Origin: Flavobacterium sp. IB48
Lineage (GTDB): Bacteria; Bacteroidota; Bacteroidia; Flavobacteriales; Flavobacteriaceae
Reading direction: 5' to 3'
Length of the DNA: 64,000 bases
Assembly (NCBI RefSeq): GCF_016405855.1
Contig: NZ_JAEFCA010000002.1
Coordinates: forward strand, 434,001 to 498,000
Shown: piece after piece, positions 1 to 8,408 of the stretch
How positions within the stretch are numbered: position 1 is the first letter of the stretch
How the letters are laid out: the number at the start of each line of letters is the position of its first letter
Made by a program: the position numbers and the translations under genes
The notes under the pieces: generated by a model
What the model saw: the letters and a program-made list of their open reading frames with translations, nothing else
What the model was told of the DNA's origin: nothing
Databases searched by the model: none

Positions 1-2
1 CA

Positions 3-830
3 GCAGATTTGTATGGTCCTTTAAAAAACGAACAGCTTATAGCTAAAGCGATCGGAAAAGAACGTGATAAATATATAATAGCTACAAAATTTGGCTGGGA
101 AATAGATGATAGCGGAAAAGTAACTTGGGCCATAAACGGAAGCAAAAAGTATATCAAAAAGGCAGTAGAACGTTCACTTAAAAATCTAAATACAGATTAT
201 ATCGATTTGTATTACATGCATCGTTTAGACAAAAACACTCCTATAGAAGAAACTGTCGACACGATGAGTGATCTTGTTAAAGAAGGTAAGGTAAAATATA
301 TTGGACTATCTGAAGTATCTTCTGAAACCATTAAAAAAGCACATCAAGTTCATCCCATAACAGCTGTGCAAAGTGAGTATTCTTTATTTGAAAGAACCGT
401 AGAAGAAAGAGGAATCTTAAAAACATTAGAAGAATTAGAAATAGGTTTTGTAGCTTATTCGCCTTTGGGGCGCGGGTTTTTATCTGGGCAGATTCGTTCT
501 ATTGATGATCTTCCTGAAAATGATTTCCGCAGAGCTATTCCTCGTTTTCAGGAAAACTATTTCCATAAAAATATTGAATTGGTAAAAGCGGTTGAAAAAA
601 TGGCTGAAGAAAAAAATGTCAATTCATCTCAACTGGCTTTAGCATGGATTATCAGTAAAGGAATTGTACCTATTCCTGGAACTAAACGCAGAAAGTATCT
701 TGAACAAAATATTGGCTCTACTGCTATAGAATTGAGCCGAAACGATCTTTTAAAATTAGAAAGTATTGTACCTTTGGGAACAGATACTGGGGCTCCGTAT
801 GATGAGTTCAGTATGGGACTTCTTGACTAA
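3..830 (+). CDS. Aldo/keto reductase, 5'-truncated by window edge
   Basis: NADPH-dependent oxidoreductase of the aldo/keto reductase superfamily, probably cytosolic and reducing aldehydes or ketones; the substrate cannot be told. The frame is open to the left edge and begins with the family motif A-D-L-Y-G-P-x-x-N-E, so the true start lies outside the window. Recognisable parts are the catalytic Tyr of the YG motif, the catalytic Lys in ATKFGW, the catalytic His in YYMHR, and the C-terminal NADP-phosphate clamp PIPGTKRRKYLEQN. About 276 residues are visible, against roughly 320-330 for complete relatives, so some 50 residues are missing. An AraC-type regulator follows after 17 bp on the same strand, so the two are probably co-transcribed. 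The family call is firm; the substrate is unknown. Confidence 0.93.
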   Translation, partial: ADLYGPLKNEQLIAKAIGKERDKYIIATKFGWEIDDSGKVTWAINGSKKYIKKAVERSLKNLNTDYIDLYYMHRLDKNTPIEETVDTMSDLVKEGKVKYIGLSEVSSETIKKAHQVHPITAVQSEYSLFERTVEERGILKTLEELEIGFVAYSPLGRGFLSGQIRSIDDLPENDFRRAIPRFQENYFHKNIELVKAVEKMAEEKNVNSSQLALAWIISKGIVPIPGTKRRKYLEQNIGSTAIELSRNDLLKLESIVPLGTDTGAPYDEFSMGLLD

Positions 831-847
831 ACTAAAAAACCTTTGTT

Positions 848-1747
848 ATGAATACTATAGTATCTGTATCTGCTTTTCACCGTTTACTTTCTCTTCCAGA
901 ACCTAAACATCCAATGGTTAGTGTTATCAATTTATCTCAAAGTGTTTTTCTTGATGATGAAATCTGGAAAGGATTTACGAATAAATTCTATTGTGTTGCT
1001 TTAAAAAGAAATGCAAAAGGAAAAATCAGATACGGGCAAGGACATTATGACTATGATAAAGGCGTATTAAGTTTTACGGCACCTAACCAAGTTCAGTATT
1101 TGGATTTTCATACAATGGAATGTGGAGAAGGCTCTCTTCTTATATTTCATGAAGATTTTATTTTAAAACATCCTTTAGCACAGAAAATATTTGATTTTGG
1201 ATTTTTCTCGTATGCCGTCAATGAAGCACTGCATTTATCTGAACAAGAAGAAAATTATCTGATTGATATTTTAGATAGAATTGACAAAGAATGCCAACAT
1301 ATTGATCATCATACACAAGATATTATTCTGTCACAAATTGATTTGCTTTTAAACTATTCGAGCCGTTTTTACGAAAGACAGTTTATAACCCGAAAAAACA
1401 GCAGTCATGCTCTGCTTACAAAATTCGAAAGGTTTATTAATGAGTATTATAATGATGACTCAACGGAAAAAGGTCTTTTAAGCGTTGGTCTAATCGCCGA
1501 AGCACTCAGTCTTTCTCCAAACTATCTTAGCGATTTCTTGAAAATACATACAGGAAGAAATACAAAAGAGCATATTTATGAAAAGCTCGTTAATAAAGCT
1601 AAAGAGAAACTGTCTGTTAGTGAATTATCTGTCAGTGAAATTGCCTACAATCTCGGTTTCGAACATCCGCAGTCATTCAGTACGTTTTTTAAAAAACGAA
1701 CACAAATGGCTCCTTTAGAATTTCGGGAAAAGATTCGAAACAATTAA
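848..1747 (+). CDS. AraC family transcriptional regulator
   Basis: A 299-residue DNA-binding regulator. The first 180 residues form a sensor-like domain and the last 100 or so carry the paired helix-turn-helix of AraC/XylS proteins: LIAEALSLSPNYLSDFLK for the first HTH, then SVSEIAYNLGFEHPQSFSTF and FKKRTQMAPLEFR for the second HTH and signature. The gene follows the aldo/keto reductase by 17 bp and precedes a strong hairpin terminator, so it closes that operon. It probably controls the reductase in response to a small molecule; that is inferred from position only. Confidence 0.92.
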   Translation: MNTIVSVSAFHRLLSLPEPKHPMVSVINLSQSVFLDDEIWKGFTNKFYCVALKRNAKGKIRYGQGHYDYDKGVLSFTAPNQVQYLDFHTMECGEGSLLIFHEDFILKHPLAQKIFDFGFFSYAVNEALHLSEQEENYLIDILDRIDKECQHIDHHTQDIILSQIDLLLNYSSRFYERQFITRKNSSHALLTKFERFINEYYNDDSTEKGLLSVGLIAEALSLSPNYLSDFLKIHTGRNTKEHIYEKLVNKAKEKLSVSELSVSEIAYNLGFEHPQSFSTFFKKRTQMAPLEFREKIRNN

Positions 1748-1760
1748 AATTCTATAATAA

Positions 1761-1797
1761 AAAGAAAGAGCTGTCCAATAATTGACAGCTCTTTCTT
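1761..1797. terminator. Bidirectional hairpin terminator
   Basis: A perfect 14-bp stem (AAGAAAGAGCTGTC paired with GACAGCTCTTTCTT) around a short AT-rich loop lies between two convergent genes. It can end the AKR-araC transcript from the left and the sirtuin transcript from the right. Confidence 0.8.
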
Positions 1798-1901
1798 AAT
1801 CAAAATAAATTCTATAAAAGAAGTGTTTTTTTTGCTAAGTAGAAACAACACCTTCATAATAAACGTTGTAAATTTCTTTTAATTCGAGGTTTTTATTTCT
1901 T

Positions 1902-2750
1902 TTACTCTTGAACAACATTATGCAATATCTCATGTATTGTTTTTAAAGCTTCTGTTGAGGTTGCACGAATAGTAATTTTATTTTTCTTGTCTTTAAGCAA
2001 TTTTGTAAACAAATTATCTTCTGTATTAATATCAACTATTGTTCCTCCGTATTTTAATGTTGTTTCTGCAATCGCCATTGGCAAATTAGTTGCTCCAGAT
2101 GTACCAACAATAAAAAGAATTCCTGAGTTTTTTGCTACCTTTAAGGAACTAAATTTCTTATTTGTCTTTTCATCATAATATTCATCAAACCATAAAATAT
2201 TGGGTCTCATCCAACTCCCACATTCTTTGCATTTCAGTAATTCAATATCTTTTTGGTTTAAATCTTCATCTATGTCTTTGCCCTCAATTTCTATTGGCAA
2301 ATGGTGTATTTCTTTGCATCCATTCGAGCATTTAATTTCTCTGTTATTGCCATGTATTTCGAATATCCTTTCTACACCAGAACGTCTATGAAGATTATCT
2401 ATATTTTGAGTAATCAAGTGAAACCTATCTTGTAAAAGTTTTTCAATTGCGGCTATTTTGTGATGGCTATTATTTGTCTGAGCACTTTCAAACATTTTCT
2501 TTCTAAACAATGAATATTGCCAAACCTCTTCTGGATTTTCTTTAAAATAGGCAAACGTTCCAAACTCTTCTGGTTTATGAAACTTTGTACCTTTTACCCA
2601 AATTCCATCTATACCTCTATAAGTCGGAATACCGCTTTCAGCAGAAATTCCTGCGCCAGTCAAAAATGTGAAAAGATTTCTATTCTTTTTGTTATAAACC
2701 TGTTTTATGATTTCGGTAAGCTGTTCTTTCATAATTTCTTCATACGTCAA
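1902..2750 (-). CDS. Sir2-family NAD-dependent deacylase (sirtuin)
   Basis: A 282-residue sirtuin that should remove acyl groups from lysine while consuming NAD. The NAD-binding motif GAGISAESGIP lies at about residues 32-42, TQNID at 114-118 and the catalytic His at 133 in HGNN. Two cysteine pairs (C141/C145 and C174/C177) form the structural zinc site, so the enzyme looks intact. The start lies 12 bp after the stop of the SDR-like gene on the same strand, which suggests a two-gene operon. A stand-alone Sir2 NADase of a defence system is less likely, because the zinc site and lone-domain size fit the CobB-like deacylase class. Confidence 0.9.
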   Translation of the reverse strand: MTYEEIMKEQLTEIIKQVYNKKNRNLFTFLTGAGISAESGIPTYRGIDGIWVKGTKFHKPEEFGTFAYFKENPEEVWQYSLFRKKMFESAQTNNSHHKIAAIEKLLQDRFHLITQNIDNLHRRSGVERIFEIHGNNREIKCSNGCKEIHHLPIEIEGKDIDEDLNQKDIELLKCKECGSWMRPNILWFDEYYDEKTNKKFSSLKVAKNSGILFIVGTSGATNLPMAIAETTLKYGGTIVDINTEDNLFTKLLKDKKNKITIRATSTEALKTIHEILHNVVQE

Positions 2751-2762
2751 ACAAATGTAATT

Positions 2763-3695
2763 TTATTTAGACAATTGCTCTTTTTTTATTTCTTCAATTC
2801 CGTTTCTATAGCTTGTTACAACGAAATCTGGGAAACGTTTTCTAAATTTTGAATCATCAAAAACATTGGCGTGTTCGTATCTTGGAAGCAATTCCTGCAA
2901 TTCTTTTGCTCTTTTACTAAAAAGCGCTCCTATTGAAAATACAAACTTCGGAATAACTTTATACTTTAATTCTTTGCCATAAATTTTAGAAGCCAACGCA
3001 ATGAATTCTTTATAGTTAAGATGACTTTCGTCTACAGGCAAATGCCAAGTCTCATTAAAAGCATCTGGAGTATTCCCTATTAAAGCTGTGGCACGACTTG
3101 CGTCTGGTGTCCAAATTAAACTTCGTTTTTTTGTATCGCTTAAAGGCACTTTTAGCTTTTTATTTTCCTTAATCGCATTAAAAATTAAAGTATTTGTAAT
3201 GCTTTGTGTTTTTGCAGGACCATAAAATTCGGGAGCACGACAGATTACTGCTTCTAATTTACCCGATTTTATTTCGTTTAAAACCATTTCAGCCATTTCT
3301 TTTCTAATTTCACCTTTTCTTCCAATGGGTTCAAAAGCAGTTTCTTCTGTAAGTACCCTACTATCTTGCGGATACATATAAGTATTATCAAAAAAAACCA
3401 ATTTGGCTTTATTGATTTTACAGGCTTCAATAACATTTCTCATTATCAATAGAAATTGCTTTTCCCATAAATCAGTATCCATCGGAAGTCCTAAAGTAAA
3501 ATAGGCTATTTCACTTCCTTTTACAGCTTCTATTGCTTTTTCTTTAATAGTCAAATCTGCCGAAAAAACCATATCTGTATCATTTACTTTTTTCGCTTTA
3601 CGGCTTACAATTCGTATATCTGAAGTATAATTTCTTTTCAGTTCTCTTGCCAATTCTTCTCCAATCTGTCCATTGGCTCCTAATATTGTCTGCAT
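2763..3695 (-). CDS. NAD(P)-dependent epimerase/dehydratase-like protein (atypical SDR)
   Basis: A 310-residue Rossmann-fold protein of the extended SDR class. The N-terminus carries the dinucleotide-binding motif G-A-N-G-Q-I-G at residues 7-13. The usual YxxxK catalytic pair is not evident: where it would be expected the sequence reads PIGRKGEIRKEM, with no Tyr, so the protein may be a reduced or regulatory atypical SDR rather than an epimerase. It is followed after 12 bp by the sirtuin gene on the same strand. An AraC-type gene is transcribed divergently from 3866. Substrate unknown. Confidence 0.8.
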   Translation of the reverse strand: MQTILGANGQIGEELARELKRNYTSDIRIVSRKAKKVNDTDMVFSADLTIKEKAIEAVKGSEIAYFTLGLPMDTDLWEKQFLLIMRNVIEACKINKAKLVFFDNTYMYPQDSRVLTEETAFEPIGRKGEIRKEMAEMVLNEIKSGKLEAVICRAPEFYGPAKTQSITNTLIFNAIKENKKLKVPLSDTKKRSLIWTPDASRATALIGNTPDAFNETWHLPVDESHLNYKEFIALASKIYGKELKYKVIPKFVFSIGALFSKRAKELQELLPRYEHANVFDDSKFRKRFPDFVVTSYRNGIEEIKKEQLSK

Positions 3696-3865
3696 ATTGA
3701 TTCGCTTTTTTAATTGCTTGAATTCCCTCTGATACTTATTTCTAAATTATAGAAATTTATAACAACATCTCTACAGCTTTAACTCATTTATATTGAATTT
3801 TATTGCTAATTTAGAACTTGCTAAGAATCAGTTAATTTACTTCCTAAATTACAACAAAAAACGAT

Positions 3866-4684
3866 ATGCAGATTTTACCGTCCGCCAGTTTAGCGCCGTT
3901 TATAAAGAACTATACTGTTGTTACAATTGAAAAAGATCTCGACAATGAAGTATTTTATCCAAGCGGATATGTCGATTTGATTATAAATATTTCTGGAGGA
4001 TTTGCCGCAACCATTATCAACGGCAAACAGAAAGATACTCCTGCCATAGAATTATTGGGGCATCTAACGCTTCCAACGCGTCTTTCTGTAGCAAAAGGCA
4101 CTTCGGTACTCATTGCAAGAATATATCCGCATGCCAGTGCATTATTTTTTTCTGATCCGCTATCAGAATTTACGAATTATGCCACCGATATGTACGATGT
4201 GGCTTTGGGAGAGAATAGAGATTTGTATGATAAGATTATGGAAACTGATGATCTTTTGTCTAAAATCAATGTTTTAGAAACGTATTTTCTTCAAAAATTA
4301 AAGAAAAATGAAACCCGATTAAAAAAGGTTTCCATAGTACAGCATTTGAGTCAAGGGTTATTTCGAAATCACCAGCAATTGGATTTACCTTTCCTTGCCC
4401 GAAATTCAGGATTATCAGAAAGGTATATCCAAAAACTTTATCTCGCTAATATTGGTATTAGTCCAGCTGCTTTTACATCAGTAATCCGATTTAATAAAAG
4501 TTTGGATTTGGTGCTCAATACGACAGAATCATTAACTACTATAGCTTACAATAATGGCTATTATGACCAAGCTCATTTTATAAAAGAATTTAAGAAGTTT
4601 ACTGGTATTACGCCATCTGCATCCAGAAATTCGCTGCTTAAAAACGATACTGATTTACAGCAGGCTGTCAACATTGGTTTTTAA
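3866..4684 (+). CDS. AraC family transcriptional regulator
   Basis: A 272-residue regulator. The N-terminal 150 residues resemble the sensing domain of AraC proteins that start with a P-S-x-x-L-A-P-F-I-K motif (here ILPSASLAPFIKNYTVV). The C-terminus has the double HTH, with LARNSGLSERYIQKLYLANI and SLTTIAYNNGYYDQAHFIKE followed by a F-x-x-x-x-G-I-T-P-S signature. It is divergent from the SDR/sirtuin pair, which is its likely target by position. Its stop overlaps the convergent downstream gene by 4 bp. Confidence 0.9.
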   Translation: MQILPSASLAPFIKNYTVVTIEKDLDNEVFYPSGYVDLIINISGGFAATIINGKQKDTPAIELLGHLTLPTRLSVAKGTSVLIARIYPHASALFFSDPLSEFTNYATDMYDVALGENRDLYDKIMETDDLLSKINVLETYFLQKLKKNETRLKKVSIVQHLSQGLFRNHQQLDLPFLARNSGLSERYIQKLYLANIGISPAAFTSVIRFNKSLDLVLNTTESLTTIAYNNGYYDQAHFIKEFKKFTGITPSASRNSLLKNDTDLQQAVNIGF

Positions 4685-5133
4685 CCTTGTTTTGCAGGAT
4701 GATTGCTGCTAAACATATCGCGATGCATTTTCCAGCCTTCTTTGGTTTTCTTCCAGATTACAATTACTTTTCCGTCGTCTAGTTTTTTGCCATTCATATC
4801 GGTCATTTCATAAAAACTTTCTTCTGTAACAGCTGTTTTTGGATCTCCATAAAGATTCTGAATTGTGAATATAACATGCACTTGAGGTCCGCCTCTAAAA
4901 AAGGAGTCAATTTGCTTTGCTCCACATTTTGGTTCTCCATTTGGCGGAAACAAACAAGCATCATCTGTATATCTAGCAACAATAGAACCGTCATTCTTAT
5001 TGGTAAAATCGGAGAACGTTTTGTTACTCGCTTCAATAATTTTTTGTACTTCTTTTAAAGCTGAATCTGTCGTTTGGGCATTACACCAAAAAGTAAGCAT
5101 CAAGAGTGTGCTTAAAATAATTTTTTTTTTCAT
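4681..5133 (-). CDS. Secreted SnoaL/DUF4440-like protein (NTF2 fold)
   Basis: A 150-residue exported protein. A signal peptide covers about residues 1-19 (MKKKIILSTLLMLTFWCNAQ). The rest reads like the NTF2-like SnoaL/DUF4440 family: an N-terminal helix (VQKIIEASNKTFSDF), then Y-T-D-D-A-C-L-F-P-P-N-G-E, and a C-terminal strand ending in GWKMHRDMFSSN. Such folds bind or turn over small molecules; no specific reaction can be assigned. It is convergent with the AraC gene (4-bp tail overlap) and divergent from the AraC gene at 5244. Confidence 0.75.
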   Translation of the reverse strand: MKKKIILSTLLMLTFWCNAQTTDSALKEVQKIIEASNKTFSDFTNKNDGSIVARYTDDACLFPPNGEPKCGAKQIDSFFRGGPQVHVIFTIQNLYGDPKTAVTEESFYEMTDMNGKKLDDGKVIVIWKKTKEGWKMHRDMFSSNHPAKQG

Positions 5134-5243
5134 GGTTTATATATTTTTTTACAAAGGAAATTATTCACGTAAGGCAAAAATTGTAAAATAACGAACAACT
5201 TTTTCTAATTCGTTTTACCTTTGAATACAATTCAATCTAAAAA

Positions 5244-6113
5244 ATGAACCGGAATCATATTGAAATACATCGAGATGAAATGAAAACTATTGGAATAGAT
5301 GTTATTCCAATTGGTGCTTTTTCAGAGAAAGCACATGCGCCTCATCGCGATGATCATTATATGTTTATTGTACTAAGTCAAGGCACTTTTGAATTGGAAC
5401 TAGATTTCAAACAAATTACAATGTCAAACTGTTCCGCTTATTACATAGCGCCAGGACAAGTTCATTCTTACCTCAATCAGGACAATTGTCAAGGATGGTA
5501 TATTTTTATGGATTCGCTTTTAATTTCTGAGAAATATACTCAGATCTTAAATACGCATTTAAACAGCAAACAGGGAATTCATTTAACATCAGATAGTTTG
5601 ATTTTTTCTATTATTCCGATACTTAAAAATCTTCTAAAACAAAAAAGCGAATTCTTTCAAGATCAAACCGAATATTCATTGACTGATGCTTTTTTAGGCT
5701 TTTTTATCGGAGCACTTATACAAGAAGATACAGCCAAAGAACTTATTGGCGGACAAAAGTACCAGACAGTTAATACATTTAAACAGCTTTTGCAAGAACG
5801 ATATAAAGAACACAAACAGGTTAAAGATTATGCTAGTTTGTTAAACATTACACCTTTGTATCTAAACGAAATTGTTAAGCAAGTTACTGGTTTCACTTCA
5901 AGTTATTGGATACAGCAAACAATTGCTCTGGAAGCCAAGCGCTTATTATATTATACAGAATTGGATATAAAACAAATTGCTTTTGAATTAGGTTATGACG
6001 ATCATGCCTATTTTTCGCGTTTTATGAAAAAGAATATCGGAATGACTGCATCTGAATTCAGATTAAAAAACCATGATTTGTCCAACAATGCCCCTGCTAT
6101 AGACAACCATTAA
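5244..6113 (+). CDS. AraC family transcriptional regulator, probable regulator of the MFS/SIP genes
   Basis: A 289-residue regulator with an N-terminal cupin-like sensor (HAPHRDDHYMFIVLSQGTF and YYIAPGQVHSY) and a C-terminal AraC double HTH (YASLLNITPLYLNEIVKQ, then IAFELGYDDHAYFSRFMKK and GMTASEFR). A TACCTTTG -7 box sits at 5216-5223, about 20 bp before the ATG, without a clear -33 element. The MFS transporter and siderophore-interacting protein follow at short spacing on the same strand, so the three genes form a functional unit; control of an iron or siderophore module is inferred from this order. Confidence 0.9.
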   Translation: MNRNHIEIHRDEMKTIGIDVIPIGAFSEKAHAPHRDDHYMFIVLSQGTFELELDFKQITMSNCSAYYIAPGQVHSYLNQDNCQGWYIFMDSLLISEKYTQILNTHLNSKQGIHLTSDSLIFSIIPILKNLLKQKSEFFQDQTEYSLTDAFLGFFIGALIQEDTAKELIGGQKYQTVNTFKQLLQERYKEHKQVKDYASLLNITPLYLNEIVKQVTGFTSSYWIQQTIALEAKRLLYYTELDIKQIAFELGYDDHAYFSRFMKKNIGMTASEFRLKNHDLSNNAPAIDNH

Positions 6114-6170
6114 AACTTAGCGCAGGCATAATTTTGCCTTTGTAAAATTATTAATATACAAAGTAAAATT

Positions 6171-7382
6171 ATGACAGAAAGTACAACTACAAACAGTACT
6201 CCCAAATTAAACCCTGAATCGAATAGCAAACTTTTAATTCCTATTGTTATAACGGTTTTGGCGATTTATACCACAATTGGCATTTCTCTGGGTATACTTC
6301 CAAAATTCATAAAACAAGAATTAGGTTTTGACAATCTTGCCGTTGGTTTAGTTATTGGTATGCAAGCATTAGCTACACTCTTAACGCGTGCTTATGCAGG
6401 AAAAACAACTGATGTTTTGGGTTCAAAAAGCAGTACAACACGAGGCATTTTACTGGTTTTATTAGCTGGTGTTTTATATATGTTCGCGTGCTCTGCGGTT
6501 TCAGTTCCTTTATTATCGCTTTCTCTATTGCTATTGTCCAGAATCGTTCACGGAATAGCAGAAAGTTTTCTGGTTACAGGAATGCTCACTTGGGGAATTG
6601 GTCTTTTAGGGCAGCAAAATTCTGGTAAAGTAATGACATGGAACGGAATTGCTATGTATGCCGGAATTGCAATTGGCGCGCCTTTTAGCCTATGGATTGT
6701 CCAATTTGGAACTTTATGGGCTTTCTCTTCAATTCTAGTTCTGGCTTTTATAAGTTGGACATTTTCCAAAACATTACCAACAGTTCCTGTACACAATGGA
6801 CATTTAAGAACTCCTTTTTATAAAGTAATCGGAAAAGTATTTCCGCAAGGAATTGCATTAGCCTTCTCTTCTATTGCTTTTGCCTGTATTGCATCGTTTA
6901 TCGCTTTATTATTCAGCCAAAAAAACTGGAATGGAGCTTCTCTTGGATTTCTGTTTTTTGGAGGTTCTTATATTTTAACCCGTGTCTTTTTCTCTTCTTA
7001 TCCCGATCGTTTTGGCGGGTTTAAAGTTGCTATGATTTCTATTTTGATTGAGATGTCAGGTCAGTTATGCATAGGTTTATCTACTAACAGCTGGACGGCT
7101 ATTTTAGGATGCACTCTCACCGGTATTGGGTTTTCGCTTGTTTTTCCTTCTTTAGGTGTATTGGCTATACAAAAAATAACACCGCAAATGAGAGGAACAG
7201 CTTTAGGAGCTTATGCCGCTTTTTTTGATCTTTCATTAGGAATTGCAGGACCAACCGCAGGTTTAATTGCAGGATGGCTCAGTTATCAGTCCATTTACTT
7301 TTTTGGAGCATTCAGCTGTGTTATTGCCATAGCAAGCCTTCTTCAATCGCAACGAAAAGAAATTCAAGCAATTGTTAACTAA
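6171..7382 (+). CDS. MFS transporter, YhhS-like
   Basis: A 403-residue inner-membrane carrier with about 12 hydrophobic segments. It resembles the E. coli YhhS/YfcJ-type major facilitator group: WNGIAMYAGIAIGAPF after the fourth segment, RVFFSSYPDRFGG in the central loop, and GIGFSLVFPSLGVLAIQ and DLSLGIAGPTAGLIAGW in the C-terminal half. The substrate is unknown. Placement between an AraC regulator and a siderophore-interacting protein suggests siderophore export or uptake. The start lies 57 bp after the AraC stop, leaving room for a promoter (a near-consensus TGCCTTTG lies at 6135-6142). Confidence 0.9.
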   Translation: MTESTTTNSTPKLNPESNSKLLIPIVITVLAIYTTIGISLGILPKFIKQELGFDNLAVGLVIGMQALATLLTRAYAGKTTDVLGSKSSTTRGILLVLLAGVLYMFACSAVSVPLLSLSLLLLSRIVHGIAESFLVTGMLTWGIGLLGQQNSGKVMTWNGIAMYAGIAIGAPFSLWIVQFGTLWAFSSILVLAFISWTFSKTLPTVPVHNGHLRTPFYKVIGKVFPQGIALAFSSIAFACIASFIALLFSQKNWNGASLGFLFFGGSYILTRVFFSSYPDRFGGFKVAMISILIEMSGQLCIGLSTNSWTAILGCTLTGIGFSLVFPSLGVLAIQKITPQMRGTALGAYAAFFDLSLGIAGPTAGLIAGWLSYQSIYFFGAFSCVIAIASLLQSQRKEIQAIVN

Positions 7383-7396
7383 AACATTAAATACTA

Positions 7397-8197
7397 ATGG
7401 ATAAACCTTTACGAAATATTGCGCGATCTATTTTTGTGGTAAAAGAAAAGGCATTTCTTACTCCACATTACATCAGAGTAACTTTTAAAATGTCTGACGA
7501 ACAAGTAGACCTATTTCAGAATATGCGTTCTGGAAGCAATAATAAAATTTACATTCCTTCTGAAACTCAGACGTACAACACTAATTATGATGAATCAATT
7601 TGGGACTCAGATTTTTTTACAGCTAGACGAACCTACACCACACGAAATATTGACTTGATTAATAAAACTCTAAAAATTGATTTTGTAGCGCATGGCGATA
7701 ACGGTCCAGCTTCTAAATGGGCAGAAAATGCTAAATCGGAAGATTTTCTTGGAATTGCAATAAAAGAAAGCCAAAAACCGCTTGTTCCTAATGCTGAAAA
7801 TTATTTTATGGTTGGAGATAGTACTGCAATTCCAGTTATTTCAGCTATTTTAGAAACTTTGCCTTCAACTTCAAATGTTGTGCTTTTTCTCGAAGTGAAT
7901 TCTTATAGAGATACGTTTGTTCTGAATACCAAAGCCCATCTCAATGTAAAATGGATCTATAATTCTTCACCATTAAACGGAAGTGCACTTGCTGAAGAAT
8001 TCATTGTTTTATTAGCTGAAGAAAAACCACATTATGTGTTTGCAGCGGCAGAATTTGAAACAATCAAGAAAATACGAAAACACATGAAAGAAGAGCTCCA
8101 GTTGGAACGTGATCAGTATAATGCAGTTTCATATTGGAAACGCGGAAGTTCTGAAGAAGAATCAAACCACGAAAGACAAAAACAGCGAATGGAATAA
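7397..8197 (+). CDS. Siderophore-interacting protein (FAD/NAD(P)H ferric reductase)
   Basis: A 266-residue cytosolic flavoprotein of the SIP (ViuB/YqjH-like) family, which reduces siderophore-bound ferric iron. Seen are the FAD-binding stretch RRTYTTRNID near residue 75, HGDNGPASKWAENA (the family's H-G-x-x-G-P-A-S-x-W-A motif) near 103, and the C-terminal NAD(P)-binding half with YFMVGDSTAIPVI and YVFAAAEFE. The start is 14 bp after the MFS stop, so the two are co-transcribed. A hairpin terminator lies immediately downstream. Confidence 0.92.
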   Translation: MDKPLRNIARSIFVVKEKAFLTPHYIRVTFKMSDEQVDLFQNMRSGSNNKIYIPSETQTYNTNYDESIWDSDFFTARRTYTTRNIDLINKTLKIDFVAHGDNGPASKWAENAKSEDFLGIAIKESQKPLVPNAENYFMVGDSTAIPVISAILETLPSTSNVVLFLEVNSYRDTFVLNTKAHLNVKWIYNSSPLNGSALAEEFIVLLAEEKPHYVFAAAEFETIKKIRKHMKEELQLERDQYNAVSYWKRGSSEEESNHERQKQRME

Positions 8198-8200
8198 TAC

Positions 8201-8237
8201 AAAAAGCCCCGAATCAAATTTTGATACAGGGCTTTTT
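8201..8237. terminator. Hairpin terminator after the SIP gene
   Basis: AAAAAGCCCC and its complement GGGCTTTTT flank an AT-rich inner stem (ATCAAATTTTGAT), with a T-run after the hairpin. It lies 3 bp past the SIP stop. The stretch from here to 8408 holds no gene; it has short repeat-like fragments such as a GTCTCTACGGGAC segment near 8330. Confidence 0.8.
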
Positions 8238-8408
8238 CATTTCGTAGGAATGTTTCTTCGGTAAAATTAAATCCGAATTATGAATTTACGTTTGATTAGA
8301 CGTTAAGCCTATTGTTTCCTCAAAGCAGGCGTCTCTACGGGACATAATGCATAACGATTCTTTTTTTTTCTACCAACCAGATATTCCTACGGAATATTAT
8401 TTGCAAAT

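Noticed and set aside
1902..2750. Sir2 as part of an anti-phage system
   Set aside because: It is a lone, zinc-site-bearing deacylase-sized protein beside an SDR-like gene; no Argonaute, HerA or other defence partner is adjacent.
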